Shown here one piece after another: positions 8,036 to 15,868 of a DNA stretch of 36,493 nucleotides. The stretch covers positions 1 through 36,493 of the forward strand of contig JAOUDF010000004.1 in the NCBI GenBank assembly GCA_029859385.1, read 5' to 3'. The notes beneath the pieces are model-generated. The model saw nothing but the letters and a program-made list of their open reading frames with translations, was not told where the DNA came from and did not search any database. The stretch's first letter is position 1. Each line of letters opens with the position of its first letter. The stretch comes from Nitrospirota bacterium (GTDB taxonomy: Bacteria > Nitrospirota > JAOUDF01). Both the position numbers and the translations under genes were made by a program.

Positions 8036-9322
8036 TCAGAAGCTGGTTTTCAGTACCAGCGTCTCTTCCCGTCGCGGACCGGTGGAGAGTATGTCTACCG
8101 GAAGGCCGGTGAGGTCGGTGAGCAGGGAGACATAATCCTTCGCCTCCTGCGGCAGGCCGGCCATGGACATGGCGCCCACGGTGTTTTTCCGCCATCCCTT
8201 AACCGTTTTGTAGACCGGTTCGCACTGCTCCAGCACATGCAGTTCGGAGGGGAACTCCGACAGCTCGCCCCCTTTGTACTTGTAGGCGGTGCAGACCTTT
8301 ATTTCGGAGCACTCGTCCAGTACATCCAGCTTGGTGAGGGCCATGCCCGAGAAGCCGTTGATCATGGAGGCGTGCTTTACCACCACGGCGTCGAACCAGC
8401 CGCAGCGCCGCGCCCTGCCGGTAGTGGCGCCAAACTCCTTGCCCCGGTCCTGCAAGCCCTTTCCGACTTCATCATTCAGTTCGGTGACGAGCGGCCCTTC
8501 TCCCACGCGGGTCGTATAGGCCTTGACCACGCCCAGCACCTTGTCGATCTTCACGGGGCTGATCCCAAGACCAGTGCAGGCACCGCCTGCTGCTGCGCTC
8601 GATGATGTCACAAAGGGGTAGGTCCCGTGGTCCACGTCGAGCATGGTCCCCTGGGCCCCTTCCAGCAGAACCTTCTTTCCGTCCGCGATATGCTTGTTCA
8701 CCATCGCCGTGGTGTCTGCCACAAAGGGGGCGATCTTTTCCGCATACCCCTGATATTCAGCGTAGATCGTATCTGCCTTGAGCGGCTCGGTCTTGTAAAG
8801 GTTCTCGAGGAAGAAGTTCATGTCTTCCACGTTCTTTTCCAGCTTTTCGCGGAATACCTGGGTGTCGAACAGGTCGGAGATGCGGATCCCCACCCGGGCC
8901 ATCTTGTCCGAATAGGTCGGGCCGATGCCGCGGCCGGTCGTGCCGATCTTCTTGGTCCCCTTGGTCTTCTCGCTCTCCTTGTCCAGGGCGCGGTGGTAGG
9001 GCATGATCAGGTGGGCGCTCTTGCTCACGAAGAGGTTGCCGGCGACGGAAATCCCCTTCTGTCGCAGCTCCTCCACTTCGTCCAGAAAAGCGGCCGGGTC
9101 GACCACGACGCCGTTGCCGATGATGCAGGTTTTGCCGCCATGAAGGATGCCCGAAGGGATAAGGTGCAGGACGAACTTTTCGTCGCCGATGATGACCGTG
9201 TGCCCGGCGTTGTGGCCGCCCTGGTAGCGGGCTACCACATCGGCCTCGGCCGTCAGTATGTCTATGATCTTGCCCTTACCCTCGTCGCCCCACTGGGCGC
9301 CGACTACCACGATACACGGCAT
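8036..9322 (-). CDS. purA: Adenylosuccinate synthetase
   Basis: PurA catalyses the GTP-dependent condensation of IMP with aspartate to adenylosuccinate, the first committed step from IMP to AMP. The 428-residue length is normal. The GTP-binding and catalytic motif GAQWGDEGKGK (about 8-18, catalytic Asp13) and catalytic His41 in GGHNAGHT are present, as is the later TTGRARRCGWFD block. I chose the ATG at 9322 rather than one seven codons upstream because GGAGGA sits seven bases before it and the protein then begins, as usual, a few residues before the P-loop. A full-consensus promoter lies about 90 bases upstream. Confidence 0.97.
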   Translation of the reverse strand: MPCIVVVGAQWGDEGKGKIIDILTAEADVVARYQGGHNAGHTVIIGDEKFVLHLIPSGILHGGKTCIIGNGVVVDPAAFLDEVEELRQKGISVAGNLFVSKSAHLIMPYHRALDKESEKTKGTKKIGTTGRGIGPTYSDKMARVGIRISDLFDTQVFREKLEKNVEDMNFFLENLYKTEPLKADTIYAEYQGYAEKIAPFVADTTAMVNKHIADGKKVLLEGAQGTMLDVDHGTYPFVTSSSAAAGGACTGLGISPVKIDKVLGVVKAYTTRVGEGPLVTELNDEVGKGLQDRGKEFGATTGRARRCGWFDAVVVKHASMINGFSGMALTKLDVLDECSEIKVCTAYKYKGGELSEFPSELHVLEQCEPVYKTVKGWRKNTVGAMSMAGLPQEAKDYVSLLTDLTGLPVDILSTGPRREETLVLKTSF

Positions 9323-9407
9323 CGTGAATCCTCCACAACACAAGAAAGGCCCTGATTCATCTCACGGAACCAGAGCCGCGGATACAACAGCCTGAAAAAA
9401 CCGTCTG

Positions 9408-9436
9408 ATTATATGGGGTAAGCCGGCCCCTGTCAA
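9408..9436 (-). promoter_or_regulatory. Consensus sigma70 promoter for purA
   Basis: On the minus strand TTGACA (9431-9436) and TATAAT (9408-9413) are separated by exactly 17 bases: both hexamers and the spacing match the consensus perfectly. The spacer contains the small inverted repeat GGGGCCGGCTTACCCC, which could be an operator. Confidence 0.8.
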
Positions 9437-9670
9437 TCGTTCAGCGCAATTGCTGCCAAACCGCACGGTTCAGGCGGCCCTTTGGCCGAGCCAGGGTATC
9501 TCCGTTCAAGAGGCCCAGGGCTGCCATTGCCACCACTCTGCAAGAAAGTCCTCTTTATACGGCAAGAAAGTCCGCGACAACAAACCGTCCAGATGCTTTA
9601 TTAGTTGTCGTGCCGGCGGCGATGCCGCGGATAAATGACGACCTCAATCTTCTGCTGACAAGGAGACGCA
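9437..9670 (+). promoter_or_regulatory. Leader region of the amylase gene with a 12-base direct repeat
   Basis: No convincing gene is present between the purA promoter and the amylase start. GCAAGAAAGTCC occurs twice on the same strand (9540-9551 and 9562-9573), 22 bases apart, about two helical turns, as expected for tandem binding of a regulator. A short GCGGC/GCCGC hairpin lies near 9615-9632. AAGGAG precedes the amylase ATG. The regulatory role is inference. Confidence 0.35.
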
Positions 9671-11383
9671 ATGATTACCTCTACTCTCGAAATGAACTTT
9701 GTTCCGACCGGCAGCATCTACCCCTCGCCCGCGGACTGGAGAGACACATTCATCTACTTTTTGCTGGTGGACCGGTTCGACGATAATGATAACGGCACGC
9801 AGCCCTACAACCCGGCAGCGCCGACGGATGGCAGAGATTCAGCGGACGGGAGGGTTTTTCAGGGCGGGAACCTGAAAGGGATCACCCGACGGCTCGATTA
9901 CATTAAAGGGCTCGGTGCAAATGCGGTATGGCTTAGCCCTGTATTCAGGAACCGCCAGGAAATGAACGACAGTTACCACGGCTACGGTATCCAGAATTTC
10001 CTTGAAGTAGATCCGCGTTTCGGGACAAGAGAAGACCTCAGAGAGCTGGTAGACAAGGCGCACGCGAAAGGAATGTACGTCATCCTCGACATCATCTTCA
10101 ACCATACAGGAGACAACTGGGCCTATCCAGAAAACTATCCTTACTATTACTGGAAAGAAGCGCAGGAACCTTTCCCCTTCGGCTTCTGGCGGGAAAAGGA
10201 TCCTCAAGCGGGATTTCAGCATGACGATGCTGTCTGGCCCAAAGAGCTCCAGCGTGAGGACTGCTACAAAAGGAGAGGGGAGATCAGGGACTGGTATGAC
10301 CAGAATGAAGCGATGAACGGCGATTTTCTTAGCCTGAAGGAGCTGGACATCAACAGGCCCGATGTGCTGGACGCCCTGATTAAATCGTACAAATACTGGA
10401 TATGCGAGACCGATATCGACGGTTTTCGCGTCGATACGGTCAAGCATATGGAAAGCAGCGCCACGGCAATCCTCTGCAATGCCGTGAGGGAATATGCGAA
10501 GAGTATCGGCAAACAGAACTTCTTCATCTTCGGAGAGATCGTTGGCGACGACAACATCATTCAAAGCTATATCGGTCGCAACAGCCGTCTGCCGCATACC
10601 AGCGAGCGTTTCCCTTCCCTTGACGCCGCCCTCGATTTCCCGCTCTATTTTGTTCTGGAAGAAGTCCTGAAAGGGTTCAGGAAGCCCGACGCACTTCGAG
10701 ACAGATATGAGCGCTTCCATACGCTCTATGCCGACCATGGCGCTGCCGGCAAAAACTTTGTCACCTTTGTCGACAATCACGACCAGATGTCAAGAAAGTA
10801 CAATCGGTTCATGCACGGCAACCCATACCCTCAACAAGCGGTTCTGGCCATAGGATATCTCCTGACCAGCCAGGGGATCCCATGTATTTACTATGGGACC
10901 GAGCAGGGTTTTGACGGCGGCGGAGATCAGGACTTCTATGTGCGGGAGTGCATGTTCGGAGGGACATGGGGCGCTTTTAACAGCACGGGTCGCCACTTTT
11001 TCGCCCCGGCGCATCCGATCTACCAGGGCATCTCAAAGATTGCCGAGGCCCGAAGAAATGAACCGGCGCTGCGCTACGGGAGGCAATACTTCCGTGAGAT
11101 ATCGGGGAATGGCACGGACTTCGGTCATCCCCAGGACGGCAATTGTACACTGGCTTATTCACGAGTGCTGGATACCACCGAAATAGTTGTCGCCTTGAAC
11201 CTTGGGTTAAATGCGAGGGGTGATTACGTGACAGTGGATTCAAATCTCTGCCCGGAAGGCACGACGATGGTCAACCTGCTCAAGCCGTCGGAAGAATTTA
11301 AGGTCGAGGCGCGAGGCGGAAGGCATGCGGTCAGGGTTGATCTCGGGGGGCACGGGATAGCGGTCTTGAAGCGAAAAGGGTGA
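9671..11383 (+). CDS. Glycoside hydrolase family 13 alpha-amylase, cytoplasmic
   Basis: Predicted alpha-1,4-glucan hydrolase or transglycosylase of the GH13 TIM-barrel family, 570 residues. All four conserved regions are visible: I, DIIFNH (140-145); II, GFRVDTVKHM with the nucleophile Asp255; III, FIFGEIVG with the acid/base Glu289; IV, FVDNHDQ with Asp371. There is no signal peptide, so it probably acts on intracellular glycogen or maltodextrin. The closing beta-sandwich (about 470-570) is of C-domain type. The ATG is preceded by AAGGAG. It stands alone between divergent purA and convergent hisZ, so its substrate cannot be inferred from neighbours; branching or maltosyl-transfer activity is not excluded. 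Confidence 0.88.
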   Translation: MITSTLEMNFVPTGSIYPSPADWRDTFIYFLLVDRFDDNDNGTQPYNPAAPTDGRDSADGRVFQGGNLKGITRRLDYIKGLGANAVWLSPVFRNRQEMNDSYHGYGIQNFLEVDPRFGTREDLRELVDKAHAKGMYVILDIIFNHTGDNWAYPENYPYYYWKEAQEPFPFGFWREKDPQAGFQHDDAVWPKELQREDCYKRRGEIRDWYDQNEAMNGDFLSLKELDINRPDVLDALIKSYKYWICETDIDGFRVDTVKHMESSATAILCNAVREYAKSIGKQNFFIFGEIVGDDNIIQSYIGRNSRLPHTSERFPSLDAALDFPLYFVLEEVLKGFRKPDALRDRYERFHTLYADHGAAGKNFVTFVDNHDQMSRKYNRFMHGNPYPQQAVLAIGYLLTSQGIPCIYYGTEQGFDGGGDQDFYVRECMFGGTWGAFNSTGRHFFAPAHPIYQGISKIAEARRNEPALRYGRQYFREISGNGTDFGHPQDGNCTLAYSRVLDTTEIVVALNLGLNARGDYVTVDSNLCPEGTTMVNLLKPSEEFKVEARGGRHAVRVDLGGHGIAVLKRKG

Positions 11384-11411
11384 AAGGGAAGCAAGGGGTC
11401 TACCGGTTGAA

Positions 11412-11440
11412 ACGCTTTGCCGAGGGTTTTCAGAAAGCGT
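11412..11440. terminator. Weak hairpin between the amylase and hisZ ends
   Basis: ACGCTTT (11412-11418) pairs with AAAGCGT (11434-11440) over a 15-base loop, followed by a short T-rich stretch. It lies between two converging genes, where a terminator is expected, but the stem is short and the loop long. Confidence 0.3.
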
Positions 11441-11449
11441 CTTTGTTCA

Positions 11450-12736
11450 TCAGCGACGCAGCGCGCCCAGGAGTTTCTCCGCCGGTATGGCCTGTTCACC
11501 GCCATCCTTAAGATCGACCAGCGCTACCGTACCTTTCGGCAGATCGCTCCTCCCAAGGATTACCACAAAGCGGCAGCGGTTTTTCCGCGCGTACTTCATC
11601 GACTCTTCTACGGAGCGCTTTACTATATCCCTCGCCACCGAGTAACCGGCCTCCCTGAGTTTTCCGCAGAGCTGAAAGGCCTCCCGCTTGTCGGCCTGGT
11701 AGTCGATGACAAGGATGTCGGTCCCCTTGGTCTCGGGGAGCCTCTTCTGTGTCTCCAGGGCGTTCATCACCCGCTCCAGGTCCAGGGCGAAACCGGTGGC
11801 GGCGGACGGTGTGCCGAACTTGCCAAGGAGGTTGTTGTAGCGCCCGCCGGAGCCCAGATGGCTGCCCATCCCCTCGGCAAAGATCTCGAAGATGACGCCG
11901 GTGTGGTAATCGAAGCCCCGCACCTCTCCCAGGTCGATGATGACATGCTCTTCAAGGCCGTAAGCCGCGAGCATCCGCCAGATTTCAGAGAGGTTCCCGA
12001 GGGCCTTTTTCGACTCCTCGTTCCCTGCATAGGTCGCCGCCTTCTCGAGGACCTCGGGACCACCAAACAGGTTGCAGGCGCCCAGGATGGCCTCCCGCTG
12101 CGCCTCATCAATCTCCACCCCTGCCAGCAATTCCACCAGTCGGGAGAAATTTTTCTTGCAGACCGCCTTCTGAATGTCGTCGGCCAGGGTGCCGCTGATT
12201 CCCGAGGCGTTGAGGATACCACGGTAAAACTCCACCTGCCCCAGGGCGATCTGGAATTTTTCCACTCCCGCCGCCTTCAGCACCTCGATGCACAGGGCGA
12301 TTACCTCTGCGTCGGCCTCCGGTTCGTCCAGGCCTATGAGTTCGGCCCCCAGCTGGATGATCTCCCTCTGTCTCCCCCCGTGCTCGCTCTCGTACCTAAA
12401 GACACTCTGGGAATAGCAGAGGCGCATCGGCTTCGGCTGGTCAGCCATGGTGGTGGAGACGATGCGCGCCACCTGCGGAGTGACATCGGGGCGCAGCACC
12501 ATCATCCGGCCGGTGGAGCGCTCGGTGATCCGGTAGCTCTTCTTGAGGATATCCTCGTGGGTGCCCGCCGAGAGAAGGTCAAGATACTCGAAGGGCGGGG
12601 GAACTATCTCCCGGTATCCCCAGCGGCCAAAGACGGCCAGGGTCTGTTCCTCTATCCACCGCTTGCGGGCGGCGGCTTCGGGTTGAAAGGTGAGGACGCC
12701 CTTTGGGGTGAGTGGCCCCTTGTCACTTTTTTTCAT
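11450..12736 (-). CDS. hisZ: ATP phosphoribosyltransferase regulatory subunit HisZ (HisRS paralogue)
   Basis: HisZ is a catalytically inactive relative of histidyl-tRNA synthetase that pairs with short-form HisG to make the first enzyme of histidine synthesis feedback-sensitive. The class II fold motifs are visible: VLRPDVTPQVAR (motif 2 region, about 80-91), RGFDYHTGVIFEIF in place of the HisRS RGLDYYT sequence, and GSGGRYNNLLGKFG with ATGFALDLERV (motif 3 region). At 428 residues it is longer than the roughly 330-residue minimal HisZ and keeps an anticodon-binding-like C-terminal domain (about 335-428, with RFVVILG). ATG 12736 is chosen because AGGAAACG precedes it. A divergent HisRS is the alternative. 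Confidence 0.8.
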   Translation of the reverse strand: MKKSDKGPLTPKGVLTFQPEAAARKRWIEEQTLAVFGRWGYREIVPPPFEYLDLLSAGTHEDILKKSYRITERSTGRMMVLRPDVTPQVARIVSTTMADQPKPMRLCYSQSVFRYESEHGGRQREIIQLGAELIGLDEPEADAEVIALCIEVLKAAGVEKFQIALGQVEFYRGILNASGISGTLADDIQKAVCKKNFSRLVELLAGVEIDEAQREAILGACNLFGGPEVLEKAATYAGNEESKKALGNLSEIWRMLAAYGLEEHVIIDLGEVRGFDYHTGVIFEIFAEGMGSHLGSGGRYNNLLGKFGTPSAATGFALDLERVMNALETQKRLPETKGTDILVIDYQADKREAFQLCGKLREAGYSVARDIVKRSVEESMKYARKNRCRFVVILGRSDLPKGTVALVDLKDGGEQAIPAEKLLGALRR

Positions 12737-12765
12737 CGTTTCCTGTTTCGAAATATGGGCGAAAA

Positions 12766-12796
12766 GCAAAAGGCCCTCCGGTCGTCGGAGGGCCCT
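12766..12796 (-). terminator. Intrinsic terminator after serA
   Basis: GGCCCTCCG (12772-12780) and CGGAGGGCC (12786-12794) form a 9-base perfect stem with a 5-base loop. On the minus strand it is followed by TTTTGCTTTTC. It lies between the serA stop and the hisZ start, so hisZ needs readthrough or its own promoter. Confidence 0.8.
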
Positions 12797-12826
12797 GCGA
12801 TAACCAGGTTCAGGAGCTCAACGACC

Positions 12827-14407
12827 TTACAGCTTTATCTGCTTGGCCGAAATGATGTTCGGCAGCTTCCTGATCTCGTCCAGAACCTCGGCCGATGCCG
12901 CTGAATCGACATTGACGACCGAAATGGCATTCTCGCCAAGGGCGCGTCTGCCGAACTCCATGCGGGCGATGTTGATGCCGTGCTTGCCAAGGGTGGAACC
13001 GATGTTTCCGATAACGCCCGGCTTGTCATAGTTCTGCATGACCAGCATATGGCCCTCGGGGAAGGCCTCAACGGCGAACTTGTCGATCTCGACGATCCGG
13101 GGCTCCTTCTTGTGGAAGAGGGCGCCGGAAACCGCGTGGACTCCCTGCGCGGTCTTTACCTTCACGGTGATGAGGGAGGCAAAGTCGTGGGTGTCGCTGG
13201 ACTTGGTCTCGCGGACCTCGATGCCCCTCTCCTTGGCCATGATCGGTGCGTTGACGTAGTTTACATGCTCCGAAATCGGCGTCAGCAAACCCTTCAGCGC
13301 AGCGATGGTGACCGGGCCGACGTTCATCTCGGCAACTTCACCGGAGTACTCGATCTCTATCTCGGTAAGGCCGCCTTCGTAGAGCTGGGCCTGGAAGGCC
13401 CCGAGCTTCTCGGCCAGGGCCAGATAGGGCTGTACCCGGGGAAGCTGGTCCGCCGGCACGGAAGAGACGTTGACCGCATTGCGCACCACGCCGTTTACGA
13501 GATAGTCGGCGATCTGCTCCGCCACCGCCAGCGCCACATTCTCCTGGGCTTCAAGCGTGGATGCGCCCAGGTGGGGCGTGCCGATGAAGTTGTCCAGCGT
13601 CAGCAGCGGATGGGCCGGGTCTACCGGTTCCTTCTCGAAGACGTCGAGGGCCGCTGTGGCGACATGCTTGCTCACAAGGGCGTCATACAGTGCCTTCTCG
13701 TCGATGATGCCGCCACGGGCCGCACATACGATAACCACGCCCTTCTTCATCTGGGCGATGACGTCGGCGTTGATGAGCCCCTTGGTCTCCGGGGTCAGCG
13801 GCGAGTGGATGGTGATGAAGTCCGACTTCTTGTACAGGGTCGGCAGGTCAACCTGCTCCACGCCCAGCTGGGCGGCCTTCTCGGGGGAGAGGAAGGGATC
13901 AAAGGCGACGACGTTCATGAACAGGCCGTTGGCGACCCGTGCTACGTGGCTGCCGATCTGGCCGAGGCCGATGATACCGAGGGTCTTGTTGTAGAGCTCG
14001 ATACCCATGCGGCTCTTTTCCCACTTGCCCGCCTTGAGCGCGCCGGCTGCCTGCGGCACCTGACGGCATGCGGCGAAGAGGAGCGCAACCGCGTGCTCGG
14101 CGGTGGTGACGGTGTTGCCGCCGGGGGTGTTCATTACCACGATGCCCTTGGCCGAGGCCGCCTTCACATCGATATTGTCCACACCGGAACCGGCGCGGCC
14201 GATTACCTTCAGCTTATCAGCGGCGGCGATGATCTCCGCCGTTGCCTTGGTGGCACTTCTTACGACGAGTCCGTCGTACTTCCCTATCTCTTTCTTCAGC
14301 TCCTCAGGGTTGGCGGCCAGCGAGGTGTTTACGTCCACCTCGATCCCGGCCTTCTTCAGTATATCTACCCCCTGATCGGAGATTTTGTCACTCACCAGTA
14401 CACGCAT
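12827..14407 (-). CDS. serA: D-3-phosphoglycerate dehydrogenase
   Basis: SerA oxidises 3-phosphoglycerate to 3-phosphohydroxypyruvate, the entry step of serine synthesis. The 526-residue size matches the long form: catalytic and NAD-binding domains (1-310, GLGQIG at 147-152), an intervening allosteric substrate-binding-type domain (about 320-445) and a C-terminal ACT domain (about 450-526) that usually senses serine. The catalytic Arg231, Glu260 and His279 of the D-2-hydroxyacid dehydrogenase family are in place. The ATG at 14407 follows a GGAGG-like sequence. It lies downstream of a class V aminotransferase that may perform the next step. Confidence 0.96.
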   Translation of the reverse strand: MRVLVSDKISDQGVDILKKAGIEVDVNTSLAANPEELKKEIGKYDGLVVRSATKATAEIIAAADKLKVIGRAGSGVDNIDVKAASAKGIVVMNTPGGNTVTTAEHAVALLFAACRQVPQAAGALKAGKWEKSRMGIELYNKTLGIIGLGQIGSHVARVANGLFMNVVAFDPFLSPEKAAQLGVEQVDLPTLYKKSDFITIHSPLTPETKGLINADVIAQMKKGVVIVCAARGGIIDEKALYDALVSKHVATAALDVFEKEPVDPAHPLLTLDNFIGTPHLGASTLEAQENVALAVAEQIADYLVNGVVRNAVNVSSVPADQLPRVQPYLALAEKLGAFQAQLYEGGLTEIEIEYSGEVAEMNVGPVTIAALKGLLTPISEHVNYVNAPIMAKERGIEVRETKSSDTHDFASLITVKVKTAQGVHAVSGALFHKKEPRIVEIDKFAVEAFPEGHMLVMQNYDKPGVIGNIGSTLGKHGINIARMEFGRRALGENAISVVNVDSAASAEVLDEIRKLPNIISAKQIKL

Positions 14408-14435
14408 TTAACAGTTCCTCCGCTTAACAAAGTCG

Positions 14436-14507
14436 TCACACCGGTGAAAACCGGTGTCCAGGGGTTGTGCGCCCATTCGCTGGATTCCGGCTTCCGCCGG
14501 AATGACA
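14436..14507. repeat. Inverted pair of palindromic intergenic repeats (BIME/REP-like)
   Basis: Unit 1 begins GTCACACCGGTG and folds on ACCGG/CCGGT; unit 2 is TGGATTCCGGC...GCCGGAATGAC. The two are head-to-head, so the element has GTCA...TGAC ends. The same layout recurs at 22554-22616 with different stem bases. It sits between the aminotransferase and serA, where it could stabilise or attenuate the transcript. Confidence 0.7.
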
Positions 14508-14528
14508 AACCAAAGGCGTTTCAGACTC

Positions 14529-15668
14529 TTACTTCTTGCAAAGAATTTCCTGAGCCGCTGCTACACCCTTGCCGAACTCCACGGGATGACCCAGACCCTT
14601 CAGTACCATCTCCGTCGCGGAAACGGCGGTGATGACATCGAAGGTGTCGGCATACCCGAGGTGGGCGATGCGGAAGATCTTCCCCTTGAGGTGGTCCTGA
14701 CCGCCGGCGGCGGTAATGCCGTACTTCACGCGGAGGTCCTTGTATATCTGCTGACCGTCAACCCCTGCCGGTGCACAGACCGCGGTGAGGGCGTTGGACG
14801 GCGACTGCTTCGGGAAGAGCTCCATGCCCAGCGCCTTGTAGGCGGCGCGGGTGGCGTCGGCCAGCCTCTGCTGACGGCCGAAGACGTTCTCCAGCCCCTC
14901 GGCCTTCATCATCTTGAGCGCCTCGCGAAGGCCGATGATGAGCGACACGGCGGAGGTGAAGGCCGTCTGGTTCTTGGCCAGGTTTTCCCGCTCTTTCTTG
15001 AGGTTGAAATAGAACTTGCTGTTCTTCGCCTTGTCGGCCATGGCCCATGCCTTGTCGGAAACGCTTACGCAGGCAAGACCGGGAGGCAGCATCAGCGCCT
15101 TCTGGGAGCCGGTAACCACGATGTCCACGCCCCAGTCGTCGGTCTTGATATCGAAGACGCCGATGGCGGTGATGGCGTCCACCACGAGGATGGTATTCGC
15201 GCGCGGCTTCACGATCTCGGCTATGGCCTTCGTGTCATGTGCGACGCCCGTGGAGGTCTCGCTGGCCTGCATGTAGACCGCCTTGATGGAGGGGTCCTTG
15301 TCGAGGGCCGCCTTTACCGTCTGCGGGTCAATCGCGTATCCCCATTCCACCTTGATCTCTTCAACCTGCACGCCGAAGGCCTGGCAGATCTTGGTCCAGC
15401 GCTCGCCGAACTTTCCGCCGTTGAGGACAAGGGCCTTGTCGCCGGGGTTGAGGAAGTTGTTTACCGATGCAACCATGCCGCCGGTACCGGTCGAGACGAG
15501 AATCATCACGTCGTTCTTCGTCTGGAAGAGCCACTGGAGGTCCTTCTTCGCCTCATCAAGGACGGGAAGGAACTCGGGAGCCCGGTGGTGAATAATGGGC
15601 AGGGACATTGCGGACAGAACCTCCGGCGGAACCGGAGTTGGTCCAGGAGCCAGCAGGTACTTTTTCAT
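14529..15668 (-). CDS. Class V aminotransferase (alanine-glyoxylate / serine-pyruvate type), likely in serine synthesis
   Basis: PLP enzyme of the alanine-glyoxylate/serine-pyruvate aminotransferase family, 379 residues and full length. The N-terminal LAPGPTPVPPEVL is typical; STGTGGM (59-65) forms the cofactor phosphate site, Asp164 in VVDAITAIG contacts the pyridine nitrogen, and Lys190 in GSQKALMLPPG is the Schiff-base lysine. AGGAGG lies ahead of the ATG, and a TTGACA/17/TAGCGT promoter precedes it. serA follows 121 bases downstream on the same strand, so I infer that it converts phosphohydroxypyruvate to phosphoserine in place of SerC, or works at the serine/glyoxylate level. Substrate specificity cannot be read from the sequence. 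Confidence 0.88.
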   Translation of the reverse strand: MKKYLLAPGPTPVPPEVLSAMSLPIIHHRAPEFLPVLDEAKKDLQWLFQTKNDVMILVSTGTGGMVASVNNFLNPGDKALVLNGGKFGERWTKICQAFGVQVEEIKVEWGYAIDPQTVKAALDKDPSIKAVYMQASETSTGVAHDTKAIAEIVKPRANTILVVDAITAIGVFDIKTDDWGVDIVVTGSQKALMLPPGLACVSVSDKAWAMADKAKNSKFYFNLKKERENLAKNQTAFTSAVSLIIGLREALKMMKAEGLENVFGRQQRLADATRAAYKALGMELFPKQSPSNALTAVCAPAGVDGQQIYKDLRVKYGITAAGGQDHLKGKIFRIAHLGYADTFDVITAVSATEMVLKGLGHPVEFGKGVAAAQEILCKK

Positions 15669-15728
15669 CGGCGAAACCTCCTCGAACTAGCTGTTTTTGT
15701 TATGGTTTTTCGGAAAAATGGAAACGGT

Positions 15729-15757
15729 ACGCTAACACGGGGTTAATTTTTTGTCAA
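15729..15757 (-). promoter_or_regulatory. Candidate sigma70 promoter for the aminotransferase-serA unit
   Basis: Minus-strand TTGACA (15752-15757), 17-base spacer, TAGCGT (15729-15734). The -35 is perfect and the spacing optimal; the -10 keeps the key first, second and last bases. Confidence 0.65.
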
Positions 15758-15800
15758 GGAAAAGAGTTTTTCCATAAACTGGATTTCTACACCACGCAGG

Positions 15801-15836
15801 CAAAAAAAATCTCCGGGCGGTGTTGTGCCCGGAGAT
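15801..15836 (-). terminator. Intrinsic terminator of the Tim44-like gene
   Basis: ATCTCCGGGC (15809-15818) and GCCCGGAGAT (15827-15836) form a perfect 10-base stem with an 8-base loop; on the minus strand it runs straight into eight U residues. Confidence 0.9.
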
Positions 15837-15868
15837 CGGTTGTTTTCTTAAAGGAAAGGGCTTGCCGG

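Noticed and set aside
9450..9638. Possible 62-codon gene upstream of the amylase
   Set aside because: No ribosome-binding site, unlikely composition, and it covers the direct-repeat leader.
11417..12904. 495-codon open frame on the plus strand
   Set aside because: It is antisense to hisZ, which has strong family motifs; the frame is a by-product of GC-rich codon use and has no recognisable domain or ribosome-binding site.
12980..14632. 550-codon open frame on the plus strand
   Set aside because: Antisense to serA, runs through the palindromic repeat at 14436-14507, and resembles no protein family.
14454..15746. 430-codon open frame on the plus strand
   Set aside because: Antisense to the class V aminotransferase, begins inside a palindromic repeat, no family resemblance.
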